From positions 38,475,240 to 38,539,239 of the forward strand of contig CM053252.1 of NCBI GenBank assembly GCA_028583405.1: a stretch of 64,000 nucleotides of DNA, in the 5' to 3' direction. A model generated the notes under the pieces. That model was not told where the DNA came from and made no database searches. It worked only from the letters and a program-made list of their open reading frames with translations. Origin of the DNA: Pogonophryne albipinna (lineage: Eukaryota; Chordata; Actinopteri; Perciformes; Artedidraconidae). The translations under genes were made by a program, and so were the position numbers. Below, piece after piece: positions 23,047-34,190 of this stretch (the stretch's first letter is position 1; each line of letters begins with the position of its first letter).

Positions 23047-23463
23047 CAGTGATGGAAGAGGTACTCAGATATAATACTGAAGTCAAAGAGTCAATTGTAA
23101 AAATACTGCACAGTAAAACTAAAGTAAAACTCCTTCTTTTAAGATTTACTTAAGTAAAAGTACACTCGTATTGGCATCAAAATATACTTACTCGTTAAAC
23201 CTACTGGCCCGTTTCAGAGTCATATATATTAGATTACTGCATTATGATTATTAATGCATGAATGTGTTCAACAGAGCTGGTAAAGTTAGAGATCATTTGT
23301 AACTGCTGCTGGATATTTTAACCTATAAAACATACCATAGTTTAGTTGATTTTTTTGTTTCCAAAATGTAGTGGCATAAAATAAAAAATATTTGTTAAAG
23401 TACCTCAAAATTGTACCCGAGTAAAGTACCTAAGTAAATGTATTTGATCCCACTCCACCACTC
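23047..23463. mobile_element. hAT MITE, element A/D family
   Basis: The left end CAGTGATGGAAGAGGTACTC and the right end ATCCCACTCCACCACTC are inverted, with the family hallmarks TACTTAAGTAAAAGTACAC and CGAGTAAAGTACC inside. Flanking octamers CTTCTGTT (23039-23046) and CATCTGCT (23464-23471) agree at 6 of 8 positions, a plausible eroded hAT target duplication. Confidence 0.7.
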
Positions 23464-23471
23464 CATCTGCT

Positions 23472-23893
23472 CTGACAGACATCTGTGTTATGCTGTTGCA
23501 CATGATGCATAAGATAGAAATGGAAACACACAGAACATGTGAGTTTACGTGCATATTTCTGGATGGTAATGTTGAGCTCTGGGGAAACAAAAGTCATTCT
23601 TATCTAAAAATGTGCTGCAGCGCATTAGCATCTGAACACTGTCACATGAATACTGAGTGTTTCACCATAATCAAATGGTGACGTAAGCCTCTGATGGTTT
23701 CATAGAGTTTAAATAATCCATTGGTGATAAGGAGAGCAACGTCTCTCTGGACAGTGTATCAATAAAGGTTTATCACAGTTCCTGAATGTCACCAGGTGTG
23801 CTTTTGAGACCTGTGAACATTAGTGGAGTCAGAAATACCACAAATTATGTTACATTAATTTAAAGCTATTGAACGTAATACAGTTCTGCATTT
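23472..23893. other. intronic stretch, no gene seen
   Basis: About 420 bp between two DNA elements, with no recognisable content. Confidence 0.45.
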
Positions 23894-23897
23894 TTAA

Positions 23898-25362
23898 CCT
23901 GTTAAGCCCGAGAGACCCCGGTACCGAGGCCCTCCCGCAACATCTTGCAGGAAACAGCGTTTGAGGGCATCTTAACATTTAATAAACTATGAATGTTTTA
24001 TATCCATGTAACGGGAAGAAACTCATCTAACTGATCATTTTTATTTAAAAAAAACAAAAAAAAACAATGCTAACGCTGAGCCTCTGAATTAGCAACGAGC
24101 GAAAAATGCTAACAGATTACTGCACCGAAACTCACTCATAAAACCTTATTATTTATCCTTTCTGCACATGCAACCCATCGATTTGCATCGTGAGATGACA
24201 CAGAATCTATGGGTACATACATCATCACTATATGATAAGAACTCGCAACTTTATAAATAAAAACAGACATCAAAACATGTGGCGCTAGGTACCTAAAAAC
24301 GCTAACATGGCTTACCTGTGTCATTGTAAATGGTAAATGGACTGTACTTATATAGCACTTTATCCAGTCTTTACGACCCCTCAAAGCGCTTTACATACTA
24401 CATGTCATTCACCCATTCACACCCATTCATACAGAGCAGTACCACTTGGAACTAACATTCACACACATTCACACACCGTTGGCCATGCCATCGGGAGCAA
24501 CTCAGGGTTAAGTATCTTGCCCAAGGATACATCGACATGTTGGCTGCACGGGCTGGGATCGAACCCACAACCTTCTGGTTGAAAGACGACCGCACCCCCT
24601 CGCAGCCACAGTCACCCTTGTCTGGTCAAAAGTGGTCTTCAATGGCATTAAAACGATAAAAACGCTGCTGAAGTTAATCCATAGGTTAATCCAATGTGTC
24701 TGTGTCCCTTTGAAATGATTTCTGATAATCCATAAGCAATAAACCTACTTTTCCGTTTCCAGATGTCAGAGCGAGAGATAGGTTCGCTCTCATGTAAACC
24801 TGCATGCGCGAAGGCCCCACCTTTTTTTTTTTTACCATGTGTGTGTGTGGGGAAATTCCCCTTCGATTCTATTGGCTCTAACGGTCAGAAAGAGATGTCA
24901 ATCACCAAAATCGACCAATGGGTTCCAGAGAAACGGTAAAAACGCCCATTTCCACCCAAATCACCTTAGAGGTGGAGTTTATTTTGCTAAACCTCTCTGA
25001 AAAAGGTCAAATGTCACTTGTTTAGCTTCAATCTTGATACAGGGTACTTATTATATGTTGTTCTTTGGATTCCTAAAGCTTTTTGTCTACCTTACCATCA
25101 TTCAAGGGTAGTTTTCACTATAAGTAAAAAAGAATCTTTGGACGGACACTATAATTTACAGTTTTTTCAATCTGAATTTTCTTTAAAATAAAAAAACATC
25201 TATATTGATTCTGACTTTTCTACATCCAACTCACAGGTTTATCATTACTTTGAGAAAACATATTATTAATTTAACCCTTTTAGAAGGGAAGATACGGTCA
25301 TTTGTTCTGGGAATGTCCTTTTCGAGCCTGAGACCTGAAAAACAGGCTCAGGGCTCAACAGG
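23898..25362. mobile_element. piggyBac-like non-autonomous transposon
   Basis: TTAA tetramers flank the unit (23894-23897 and 25363-25366), the target of piggyBac elements. The terminal inverted repeats are CCTGTTAAGCCCGAGA and GGGCTCAACAGG. No transposase frame is present in its 1465 bp, and a SINE lies inside at 24327-24611. Kolobok elements also use TTAA, so piggyBac is the better but not the only reading. Confidence 0.75.
24327..24611 (-). mobile_element. tRNA-derived SINE inside the piggyBac-like element
   Basis: On the minus strand the head has CAACCAGAAGGTTGTGGG and GGTTCGATCCC, a good pol III B box. Then comes a body with CTTGGGCAAGATACTTAACC and a tail with AAGCGCTTTGAGG, CTATATAAGTACAGTCC and a repeated ATTTACC. 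The order of tRNA-like head, body and LINE-like tail identifies a SINE common in fish. The A box is degenerate and the target duplication is not clear. Confidence 0.75.
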
Positions 25363-25366
25363 TTAA

Positions 25367-26089
25367 TCCTTAAATATTTAGTATTTGAAGTTTTCAGCAG
25401 CAGCATCTTATGATACATTTTGAACAAAGGGATTTACAAAGAAATACAAAATATGAATTGACATCACTGTAAATTGAAAAATGATCTTAAAAAATGTAAT
25501 ACATGAAATGAATGACGGATCTGTGTCAGTAAAAGCAAGTTGAAGTAGCAGTTACAGTATAGTAAGTATACCAGCAGAAGCAGCATTTGATTTCTACAGT
25601 AACCCTAGCACTCTGTCCTGTCTCGTGCACTTTGAAGCAATCCATTAATGTTCACTTATGCATGTTGACTATACAGACAGCATATGGAATCATACCTCCT
25701 CTTTAGATTATGATCCAGCAAACCGAGCAGGAGCACTGACCCTGACTGTGAATTAGCTCTGATAATGAATCTTTATGGCGGCTGATTAACATTTCATGCA
25801 TGATTGGTTTGTTTGCTCTGAGTTGGAGACATATGGTATTGATGCTAAGTGTGATTTATGTCAGTGTGATTGATGCAGTGATTGATGCATTATCAACCCA
25901 GTGGGCTTGCCAGGAAGCCAAGGGACTGTTATCCTTCTCTCAGTGGATGTGCATCACTCAGCACTTGGTGGTTATAAACACCCTCGGATATTTTGTTGTG
26001 TTGATGTCATTCATGACTTTCTCAATTCTGTAATAGCTGTTTTCATACTCATGTAATCTCTCACATCAACATAATCAACAATTTGCTCC
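25367..26089. other. intronic stretch, no gene seen
   Basis: About 720 bp of AT-rich DNA without features. A 77-codon frame at 25800 has no recognisable domain. Confidence 0.45.
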
Positions 26090-26093
26090 TTAA

Positions 26094-26501
26094 AGCCCTT
26101 ATTCTGCTTTTGGGAGTCTCCCTCCCCTGGAGTGTGTTATAAAGGTTTGTGTGCATGTAAATGGTCTGCAAAGGCTAAAATCCCTGTGTTCCCTCCAGAG
26201 GGAGTTCCTCTCCCACACACTCCCCCTCAGCCTCCAAACCCTCGATTGGACTCCTTTGTTTACTTCTGTAACATAATGACATCACCATGTAACACTTGTG
26301 CTACTTTGGTTAAGACTCCATTACATTTGGTACGTGATACGCAGACTGGGCTCTGGTTTCAGACAGAGGGTGAAAAGAGGTGCTGCAGCACAGGCAGTAT
26401 GAGACTAATAAAGAGCTGTTTGAACATTAAAGCATGGAGACATGTCCCAGTAGAGACACAGAATACAAATAAAGACCTGAAAATGAGCAGAATAGGGCCC
26501 T
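26094..26501. mobile_element. 408-bp MITE with TTAA target
   Basis: TTAA lies directly outside both ends (26090-26093 and 26502-26505). The ends AGCCCTTATTCTGC and GCAGAATAGGGCCCT are imperfect inverted repeats. The body contains CATGTAACACTTG and TTTGGTACGTGATACG, which recur at 51945-52119, while the right half resembles 37591-37676. This is a repeat family with at least four partial or full members in the window (the fourth at 16606-16830). Confidence 0.7.
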
Positions 26502-26505
26502 TTAA

Positions 26506-27830
26506 ATCCAGAACATCCTTTTTTCAATTATGGACACAATTACGTGCTTCTGACCTGAAGTGTTTCAGATGATATACCCAAGGAAAATACATATCTTTAT
26601 TATTATGCATAATAGCTACATTGTTGTTTTGGCAATACAAATGTTAAGTTGGCTGCTCCAACAATACATCATCACTATTCTACATACAACGTAAAACAAT
26701 AAAAGAAGTGCAAGTAGCAACAAAAATAGAAATCAAATGAGCTAAAATAAAAACTAAATGTAAAATTAAGTACTGTACGGTAAACAAAAATACTCCTTAT
26801 TGTAATGATGAATAAAGATGTGAGCTGTAAACAAATGTATGCTATACACATAAGCTGTGAATCCAAAGTCACAGAGCTCAGGAGTTTAACAGTCCGATAG
26901 CCTGTGTGATAAAACTATCCCTGAGTCTGGTGTTTGTGCTTATTCTACTAAATGTCTGTATTATAATTTCACAATGTATGTACAAATACAACTAAATATG
27001 TCACAGACTGGATTCACTGACGGTTCCAAAAGGTGGAAGAAACGTTCTGCTGTGCTTCAGTAGAGTCTAAAAGTACAATTATTATTTGCTCACATGAATG
27101 TAATTCGATTTCCAGAACTTCTCACTTACCTCTAACTGCCTTTAACAGCTCATCAAACTCCATTGGGCCGACTCAGTTAGTGCTGCCTCCACCATCTGCA
27201 CAGCATATTCTGTTCAGGGTCACAGGTATAGTGCCCATCCCAGCATGCACTGGGAAGGGAGCAGGGACTTTAACAAGTACTTAGACTGTGGGAGATCAGC
27301 ACTGAATAGACCAACCTGTTCAAACATATTCTGACATTAGACTGTCTTTTCATGTCAGAAATAACTGAAACCACTCCTTGTGTCAGGTCATTCCCTCCCC
27401 AATGCAGTCACATGACTTAGACATGAAGAACGGTCGGACCAAACTGATTCAGACGGGCACAGTGCTCTCTGGTATGCGAGGTAAAGGAGATAGTAAGTCA
27501 GATGATACAATATCTTGCAAACATTATTTAGATTTAGATTTGAGGAGTCATCTATGACTCATCTTTAGATAGGGAAGCTTACTGCAGGCTGCACAGGATA
27601 CATACCTGAAGAGAATGGCGGTGCTTTAGAACAGACGGTGGCAGCAGCGTGGACACATCTTTGTCTCGTGGTTGTTTTGTCATTGTTGATCCTCCTTGAT
27701 CAAGCTTCAATTAAACCTTTAAGTATTGTAAAACATAATCTGTTCCCAGTCTCCAGCACCCTCTTTGTGTTTTCCAGTTTATTGCTCCAAGAAGTTCCTC
27801 TACACTAACTATAGGGTGTTTTAACATGCT
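26506..27830. other. intronic stretch, no gene seen
   Basis: No coding region is recognised. Around 26880-26940 a segment with AACAGTCCGATAGCCTGTGT recalls a dispersed fish repeat, without identifiable ends. Confidence 0.4.
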
Positions 27831-28140
27831 TAGTGGTGGAAAGTAACAAAGTACATTTACTCAAGTACTGACGTTAGGTGAAAAGGGAAATAAAATGGTT
27901 TTACTCGACTACATTTAATAATTCACGTATGATATATTTAGTGATTTTTCAGATTATGATTTTGCATTACAAAACATGTGATACATATTTTAAGAAAATG
28001 CACCTCTAAATATCAAACAAGTGGAATGTTTAAGGTAAAAACAGGTTATATTATACAATTTACTACAAAAGGTTCTTAACATCAATAACTTGTGTATCAT
28101 AACTGGGTTTGTCTACAACACTTAAATGCTACTTGAATTT
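27831..28140 (+). mobile_element. truncated hAT MITE, element A/D family
   Basis: The left end TAGTGGTGGAAAGTAAC and the following ATTTACTCAAGTACTG match the family terminus. The right end cannot be found, so the limit is approximate. Confidence 0.55.
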
Positions 28141-28522
28141 AGCAATCGAATAAGGGTTGTTGAGGGTAGGTTGGTGAGGTTGGTGAGTCCATGTCTTTCA
28201 AAGCCAATCAGGCCTATGATATGTCTGAGACAGAGGTGGGAGAAGTACTCAGATCTCATAGTTCAGTAAAAGTAGAAGTACTACTAGAGTGTAGGAATAC
28301 TCTGTTAAAAGTCCTGCATTCAAAATGTTACTCAAGTAAAAGTACAATGTATCAAAATATACTTAAAGTACCAAAAGTAAAAGTAGTGATTGTGCAGATT
28401 GGTCCATATCAGAATAATATACATGATATGATTGATCATGAAAGTGTTCTCAAAGCTGGTAAAGGTGCAGCTAATTTGAATGACTTTGTATACTGCAGGG
28501 TAGCTTGTGAATTGACTCCAGG

Positions 28523-29320
28523 CAGGGCCGGTTCTGACCAATTTGCTGCCCTAGGCAAGAGTTTTGCTTTGAAACATTTTAAAGTAAAATGCTTCAATCT
28601 GGTGCACTTTGAGCAGGATTACCAGAGACCTGATCTTTCATTTCATTTCAAACCTTTATTTATACAGATAAATCCCATTGAGATCATTGATCTCTTTTTC
28701 AAGGGAGACCTGCTCAATCTAGCCACCCATATGAAAAAGATCAGTTTACATTTTATTATCAAATAAGTATGTGAACATAACCAATAACCTACCATAGCCA
28801 ATAACAAATACATGTAACTTATTTTATTTTTGTTGTTCATTTATATCTTATTTGACCAGTTAACATTTATTTATTTATTTATGTATTTTTTTTTATCTGT
28901 CCAGTTTTAAACAATATTTTTGGTTTACTGTCCTATAGTATACATTTGAATAATTTCAAACCTGTTTTTATTCATCCTAATAATTATAAAGGAGTGCCTT
29001 GGAAATAATTGTTTACATAAATTGTGATCAAAACGTTTGAGACCCACTGAGACAACTTAGACTAAAGTGAACTATCTAAACCAGGCGTGTCAAACTAAAT
29101 TTCATTGCGGGCCACATCAGCATTAAAGTTGCACTCAAAGGGCCGGTTGTAACTTTAAGACTACATAAATATATGTAAAATAATGTATTATATTACATGA
29201 TTGCCTCTGCATCAGATTATTATCGGATAGGGTAATAACTTCATAATGAACTACGTCTGAAAGCAGAAGTCTTGGGAAAATAATTGCAAATAACCGCCAA
29301 AATGCCAAAAACCGGCCCTG
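28523..29320. mobile_element. hAT element E inside element D
   Basis: The ends CAGGGCCGGTTCTG and AACCGGCCCTG are inverted repeats between perfect 8-bp duplications ACTCCAGG (28515-28522 and 29321-29328). The interior shares CAATCTGGTGCACTTTGAG and GTGCCTTGGAAATAAT with 38230-38945, so the two are relatives. A LINE tail (28633-28712) has inserted in it, and a third repeat piece with GTGTCAAACTAAATTTCATT lies near 29083. Confidence 0.88.
28633..28712 (-). mobile_element. LINE 3' tail fragment (same family as 10530-11449)
   Basis: The reverse complement matches 11364-11430, including CAGGTCTCCCTTGAAAAAG and GATCTCAATGGGATTTA. It ends in an ATTTC-type run. It is a severely 5'-truncated copy of only about 80 bp. 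GAGACCTG occurs at both edges (28625-28632 and 28705-28712), which may be a target duplication or microhomology with the LINE itself. Confidence 0.75.
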
Positions 29321-29709
29321 ACTCCAGGTGTAACTAAAGTCTGATTTAAGGCTTGATTATATTTCACATCATTAATCCAAATCTGTAAAGTAACTAAAGG
29401 TATTAAATCAGTGGAGTAGAGTACACGATTTACCTCTGAATTTTAATGGAGTAGAAGTTAGGGATGTAACGATACCAAAAACTCACGGTATGATAATATC
29501 GCGATAAAAAGTCCACGGTACGATATTTATATATATAAAATAACTTGATTTTTTTTTTCTTTATTAAATAATAAATCTGATTTGTACAGCATTTTAATAG
29601 GATAGTAGTATTTTAAAGTGTCAACAATATAATAATCAGACCCGGCAATAGAATAAATCAAGCTTCACTTTAGTTTTTCAAGTAACTCAACTCTAACTCA
29701 CTCACTCAC

Positions 29710-29893
29710 TCACTCAGCATCATCAAGGTTATCTTTTAGGAATATGAGCATGTCCACATTTCCAGGTAGAAGCTGGGATGTTTGGGCGTTTACAATATCC
29801 CCTGCTGTGGAAAAAACTCTCTTGCTTGGTACTGATGTTGCTGGGACAGAGAGATATGCTTTGGCCATGGGTGACAGCCAGTGGCGGCTGTTG
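29710..29893 (-). pseudogene. hAT transposase C-terminal dimerisation domain fragment
   Basis: The minus strand encodes about 57 residues of the hAT C-terminal domain: LSPMAKAYLSVPATSVPSKR, then VFSTAGDIV and NVDMLIFLKDNL. This domain mediates dimerisation in hAT transposases and holds the last acidic catalytic residue in complete proteins; the usual SER/LFS context here reads SKRVFS, so a conserved glutamate is replaced by lysine. The sequence upstream in the same frame does not resemble the rest of the enzyme, so the catalytic core is deleted. The closest family type recalled is ZBED1-like hAT transposase. Confidence 0.8.
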
Positions 29894-30139
29894 GAAATTA
29901 TTTTAGGTGGGGCTATTGTAATGGTGAATAAACCAAACGGGGAACATTTTGAGAAATGACCCCTTAAATCAAGACTTCTGGTGATGTTAGATATATGAGA
30001 AGACTGATCAATACCTCCATAATCTTCAGTGTGGTTAGCTATGAATCTTCGAAAACTTCCAAATACCTTGTCCTGGACATAGTTTCTACAGTAAACTGTG
30101 CAACAGTACAGTAGGCCCACACAAACTGCAGAACACCTG

Positions 30140-31302
30140 GGCCCTTTCTCATTTCATCAAATCCCCCTCCTCGACTCCTCGACTCCTCGGTCCTCCGGTA
30201 GTGACCCGGAAATGAATTTCAGCGCGCCATGTTGAAGGACATCTCATTTCTCTAAATGCACTTCGAGGACCGAGCATCGAGCATCGAGGAGGCTCTCTGG
30301 AGGAGCTATAACCGAGGATACACTGATGGGTCCTCCACGGTCCTCCACGGCTCCTTCGTGGATGCATTTCCGGCAACAGAGATGTTTCAAAGAGTCGTGA
30401 CGCACGGCCGGACTTATCTCAGCCAATGACAGCTCTGCATGCATCCCCTGGATATTATTTTATTAACTGCTTTCATCGCGACGCGATGTTTACAGAGAGA
30501 ACAGCTGTGAGGTCCGTGCAGAAAGCAGAGCAGTGTGTATAATATATATCACTCAGTATAACAGGCCTACTCTCTTTATTTGCTTTAGTTTAGTAGATAT
30601 CTACAAACAAAGAGTCCATATTTTTCTAAAACCATTTAGTGCTTCACAATAAAATACACAACGGCTGTTAGGCTGTTTTAGGAGCTGTAGGTGCGTGTGT
30701 GTGGTGTAGGTGTGTGTGTTACAGTGTGTGCGTAGATGCAGCGGACAGACAGGTCTCAGTTGGTTTGGTGTCCTCTGCTTACTTTTAATACTTGTAAATA
30801 AAACTTTTGGCCCGTAATTTATTTTCCTCATTGTTGCGACCAGAGGGGAGAGGGGGGGGGGGATATATCCAGTCTCTGATAGTGTTACGTTACTATGAGA
30901 GTGCTCTGTTTGATTCTGAAATTGTATATATTTATATAAATATATACATATATATATATATATATATGTGTGTGTATGTGTGTGTGTCCGCATCTGTAGC
31001 CTGTTATTGTCTCATTATACCGCACTGTGAATGAATCAAAGTAAAGAAGTGGTCATGAACACATCTGTCCATCAGACAGAGGGCTGCTGTGCCTCCTGTC
31101 ATCATTAATGGACGTCTCTTTAAAATGACCTCTCAGAGGAGAGGAGTTCTCATTTCTCTAACCGCCTGCTGCTTCCCCTCCTCTCTCCTCGGTTCCCCTC
31201 CTCGGCTCCTCCGCTCGCATCTCCTGTGAGCGGGACTAAGTATCGAGGATAGGAGTCGAGGAGGGGAGTCGAGGAGGGGAGTTAGAGAAATGAGAAAGGG
31301 CC
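30140..31302. mobile_element. GC-rich 1163-bp non-autonomous DNA element, copy 1
   Basis: The ends GGCCCTTTCTCATTTC and GAAATGAGAAAGGGCC are near-perfect inverted repeats. Flanking trimers CTG (30137-30139) and TTG (31303-31305) allow a 3-bp target duplication with one change, which fits PIF/Harbinger. The subterminal zones are rich in CTCCTCGACTCCTCG in opposite orientations. An AT/GT microsatellite lies at about 30925-30988. No transposase is encoded. The copy at 52120-53195 is nearly identical over most of its length. Confidence 0.8.
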
Positions 31303-32402
31303 TTGTTCTTTAGGAACACTCAAATGATTTAATTCCCATTTAAAATCAGGAGACTAAATACGAACATTATATGCAGACACAGACGTGGTTCAGAAACACA
31401 GAAATATTAGAAAACAGACCATTAAGGCAATAAATCTAGTTTGATGGATGCTGTCAAAACTCAACTATATACAATAATATGTGTGTGTGTGTGTGTGTGT
31501 GTGTTTATTTATCACGGGCACATATCTGTCCCCGGCTGTTTGAAGAGCAAGCATGGGAAACAAAAGACAGCGTTTACCTGTTTGCATCCAGCTAGTCACA
31601 CACACAGTTACAATCACACTCCCTGTAATTGACATAATTAATAGATAGTTTAGCTTCTCACCATCATTTGCTGTGGCCCACTGATGTTAACGATCGTAAC
31701 TGAAAGGCTGCCTGCCAAACGTAAACATTCAGCCACGTGACTCGCAAACTCTCGCGAGAGTTTTACACAAGACGGATCCTTTCTAGCCATAACCCTGCAC
31801 CGGGCGCTGACATTGGCGCCCGGTGATCATCAGATGGGACGATGTTGATTGGCTGAAATTATGTTTCGGAGGCATAGTTTACAGATTGCAACAGTCAGCT
31901 GCTAGTGGCTGCTGCTGCACTGGTTGAGGGCTCCTCTCTTAGCGCCCAGACGAGAGAGGGTAATGTTACACGGGCAAGGCCAGGCAGGAAACATGTGACT
32001 TATCAGTAACTTTAGACATCGTAACACAATTGTAAACGAGATTTTATTGTAGATTATACATTTTACTGATACCAATTATATAAAATGTACCTTGTTTGCC
32101 AAGAAGGTGAGGCTTATTGACAGGGCGAGATATAAATATACTGTTGGTACTTGTCAATGTCTCTAGGTATGTAAATGTAGCCCTGTAAATACGATGTCCT
32201 TTAAATAAAGGTTTAAAAAATAAAAATCGCGGTACATTTTGTCAGTCTCACGACGGTATTGAGTCATTTATTTACCGCGATATTCGATATATCGTTACAT
32301 CCCGAGTAGAAGTACAAAATAGGAATAAAATGAAAAAACTCAAGTAAAGTACAAGTGTACTTGAGTAAGTGTACTTAGTTCCTTCCAAATGTTGGTCTGA
32401 GA

Positions 32403-33157
32403 CTTCTCCGTCCTCTAGAGTCAGTTCTATAGACGCCTTCATCAACCTGATTTGTGAAGGAAAGGGCATCTTACCAATAATGAGTTGTGTTTATTGAGTC
32501 AGTTGAAATGACAGGGTTTGTTCATGCCAACATCCAGAGTGATTTAATGAATCCAGTCCTATCAACTGCTTCAGGATTTTTGCGAGGATGTTTAATTTAT
32601 TCTCAGTCAGGTTTACTGTAAATCGTATTCACACGATTGTTCTGATGTTTAAGCAGCTTATTCTAAAAAAAACTTGTCTTGTTTTTATTAGCGCTGTTAA
32701 GTGTTATGTCAAGGGCTGCTCTCCAGTAGTTGGTGCACTCAAAGGCAAGCAAGGTCTTCTTTAAGTCAAGCTAGAGGATATACATCTCTCTGAACTCCTG
32801 TAAACTTTCCAGCTGCCCTCAGTAAGTCCTTCAAACCACCATTTTACAAGTTGTGGTGTTTTTGTCTTCTTTATGTGCCTGCCTTCTTTTGGATTGAATT
32901 GTGTATATACTGAAGTGGACAATAAATCCATCACTCCCAGGCTACAACGTGCACATTCAATTTAATCAGTGCATTACATTTGTGTGACATCCTGATTAAA
33001 GTGAATGCGTTTAGCGTACCGGGATGTTCATGGCACAGAATGACTAGAACATGGTCTGCAAAGTATGTCAACAATATCGACGTCGGGTTTGGTAGGATGG
33101 AGACGACATTTGTTGAGTCTTGAGTCTAACTGTTAATGTTTCAACAAGTCCGGCAAC
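32403..33157. other. intronic stretch, no gene seen
   Basis: About 750 bp between element D and the large inverted repeat, without recognisable coding or repeat content. Confidence 0.45.
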
Positions 33158-34190
33158 TAATACGACCAAATAGGCCGATTGTTCCGACCCATAATACGAC
33201 CCACAGGAGCGTTTTCAATCAACGGGAGCGTCAGCCTGTCTACCCTGTCTCCTAAAAATTAAACTGCATTCTCAATTACGTTTAATTACAAACATATTTT
33301 CTCCCACGTTACGTTAGTTATGAACGTATCTTAAATACGTTTATTTTCTACGTATCTTTGCCATTTATTGTCTTGCTTATAATAATGATAATAGTCATTT
33401 ATAAATATCATTTTAGAGCACACATTTGAAATCGACAATCGGGCTCGATATATGGTTAAATTAAAATCAGTAGGCGAGGCTGTAATTTCGCCAGCTGTTA
33501 CTCTCATGAGCGAGGCAGATATTAATAGTTTTATCATGCCAAAAAGCTGCTGTGTCGTTTATTGCACCACAAACATTAAAACAAATCCAGAGTTACGTGT
33601 TTCTGTACTTCCTCTAAGAAGAAAGGACAGTAACAGAAGATCTCTGTGCCTTCAGGCTTGATCGCCGTTCAAATGACAGCGTTGGTTTCCCCAAAAGTGG
33701 GCGGGGCTGTAAAGTGATTTTACTCTCATCTATTATTAAAAACCATTCTATTTATTCTAACGTAAATTAAATGCCAGTGTTTTATCTTTTTATGTATTTG
33801 TTTTTATTTTAAATCGTATAATGTTGGACTTTTTTTTCCGTCTGTGAGGAAAAGAAATGGGGCTCAGATCCTCAAAATACTGAAATCTGTATTTTTTTAA
33901 ATCTTTTTTTCCTTCTAATTTGTTATTCTTTTCTAAATAACACACTGTTATTTACTCAACAATAACACACAATTATCCTTGTTTTTATTTATTCGTTTAA
34001 TTCTATAATTTTGGGCTTTTTAGCCATAAATAAAGTCACCGGAAACAGACGGGACATTTCGAGCGATACACACCACAAACCCACTGAACTGATTACCCAA
34101 GATCCTCAGCTTGAAGCTCGTTGATTGGATGTTTTAGCCACACTACACGCTGGGATATGGTGTTAATAAGATATGATATCCGAAAACATT
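33158..34190 (+). repeat. left arm of a 1.1-kb inverted repeat
   Basis: This arm is the reverse complement, with modest divergence, of 36300-37385. Shared landmarks are GGCCGATTGTTC, CCTGTCTCCTAAAAATTA, the THAP start codon region, the GTGGGCGGGGCTGTAAAGTG segment, CACACAATTATCCTTG and GATCCTCAGCTTGAAGCTCG. The arms lie 2.1 kb apart. They could be the long inverted ends of one composite DNA element or two copies inserted in opposite orientation. The outer limits are where visible similarity fades. Confidence 0.8.
33536..33661 (+). pseudogene. truncated THAP-domain coding start, left arm
   Basis: The 41-residue frame opens MPKSCCVVYC and continues with NPELRVSVLPLRRK and RRSLCLQA before a stop. 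This matches the beginning of a THAP zinc finger: MPKSC start, first two zinc cysteines C5 and C10, a central Pro and an RR..LWLQA-like end. In complete domains of about 90 residues a later Cys and His complete the site; both are missing. THAP domains bind DNA and occur in P-type and Kolobok transposases and in host regulators. The frame is also open upstream of this ATG. No splice donor follows the last codon. Confidence 0.6.

Larger units (their letters stand above)
29459..32305. mobile_element. hAT element F inside element D
   Basis: The ends TAGGGATGTAACGATA and TATCGTTACATCCCGA are inverted repeats between perfect 8-bp duplications GTAGAAGT (29451-29458 and 32306-32313). About 1.68 kb is its own, the rest being the 1163-bp insertion at 30140-31302. 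A transposase C-terminus remains near the left end. A GT microsatellite lies at 31481-31504. It is an internally deleted copy. Confidence 0.88.
28231..32394. mobile_element. hAT element D, host of a second nest
   Basis: Perfect 8-bp duplications GTCTGAGA flank it (28223-28230 and 32395-32402). The left end is CAGAGGTGGGAGAAGTAC; the right end is eroded. Its own sequence remains at 28231-28514, 29321-29450 and 32306-32394 and includes ACTCAAGTAAAAGTAC, so it belongs to the same broad family as element A. A related internal segment recurs at 35676-35822. Confidence 0.85.

Noticed and set aside
22621..23153. Overlapping frames of up to 112 codons on both strands, considered as a possible caln1 exon
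   Set aside because: None matches EF-hand or other calneuron sequence, and none is bounded by good splice sites in a fitting frame.
27400..27500. Exon-like stretch (MKNGRTKLIQTG frame) followed by GGTAAAG and AGTAAGT
   Set aside because: It shows no similarity to calneuron-1 and no convincing acceptor; donor-like motifs alone are common.
28191..28766. 191-codon frame as a gene
   Set aside because: It runs across the target duplications and ends of elements D and E and a LINE tail, so it is a chance composite.
33452..33661. Complete THAP-domain host gene
   Set aside because: The frame ends before the second Cys and the His of the zinc site, and the same truncated unit occurs inverted at 36797-37006.
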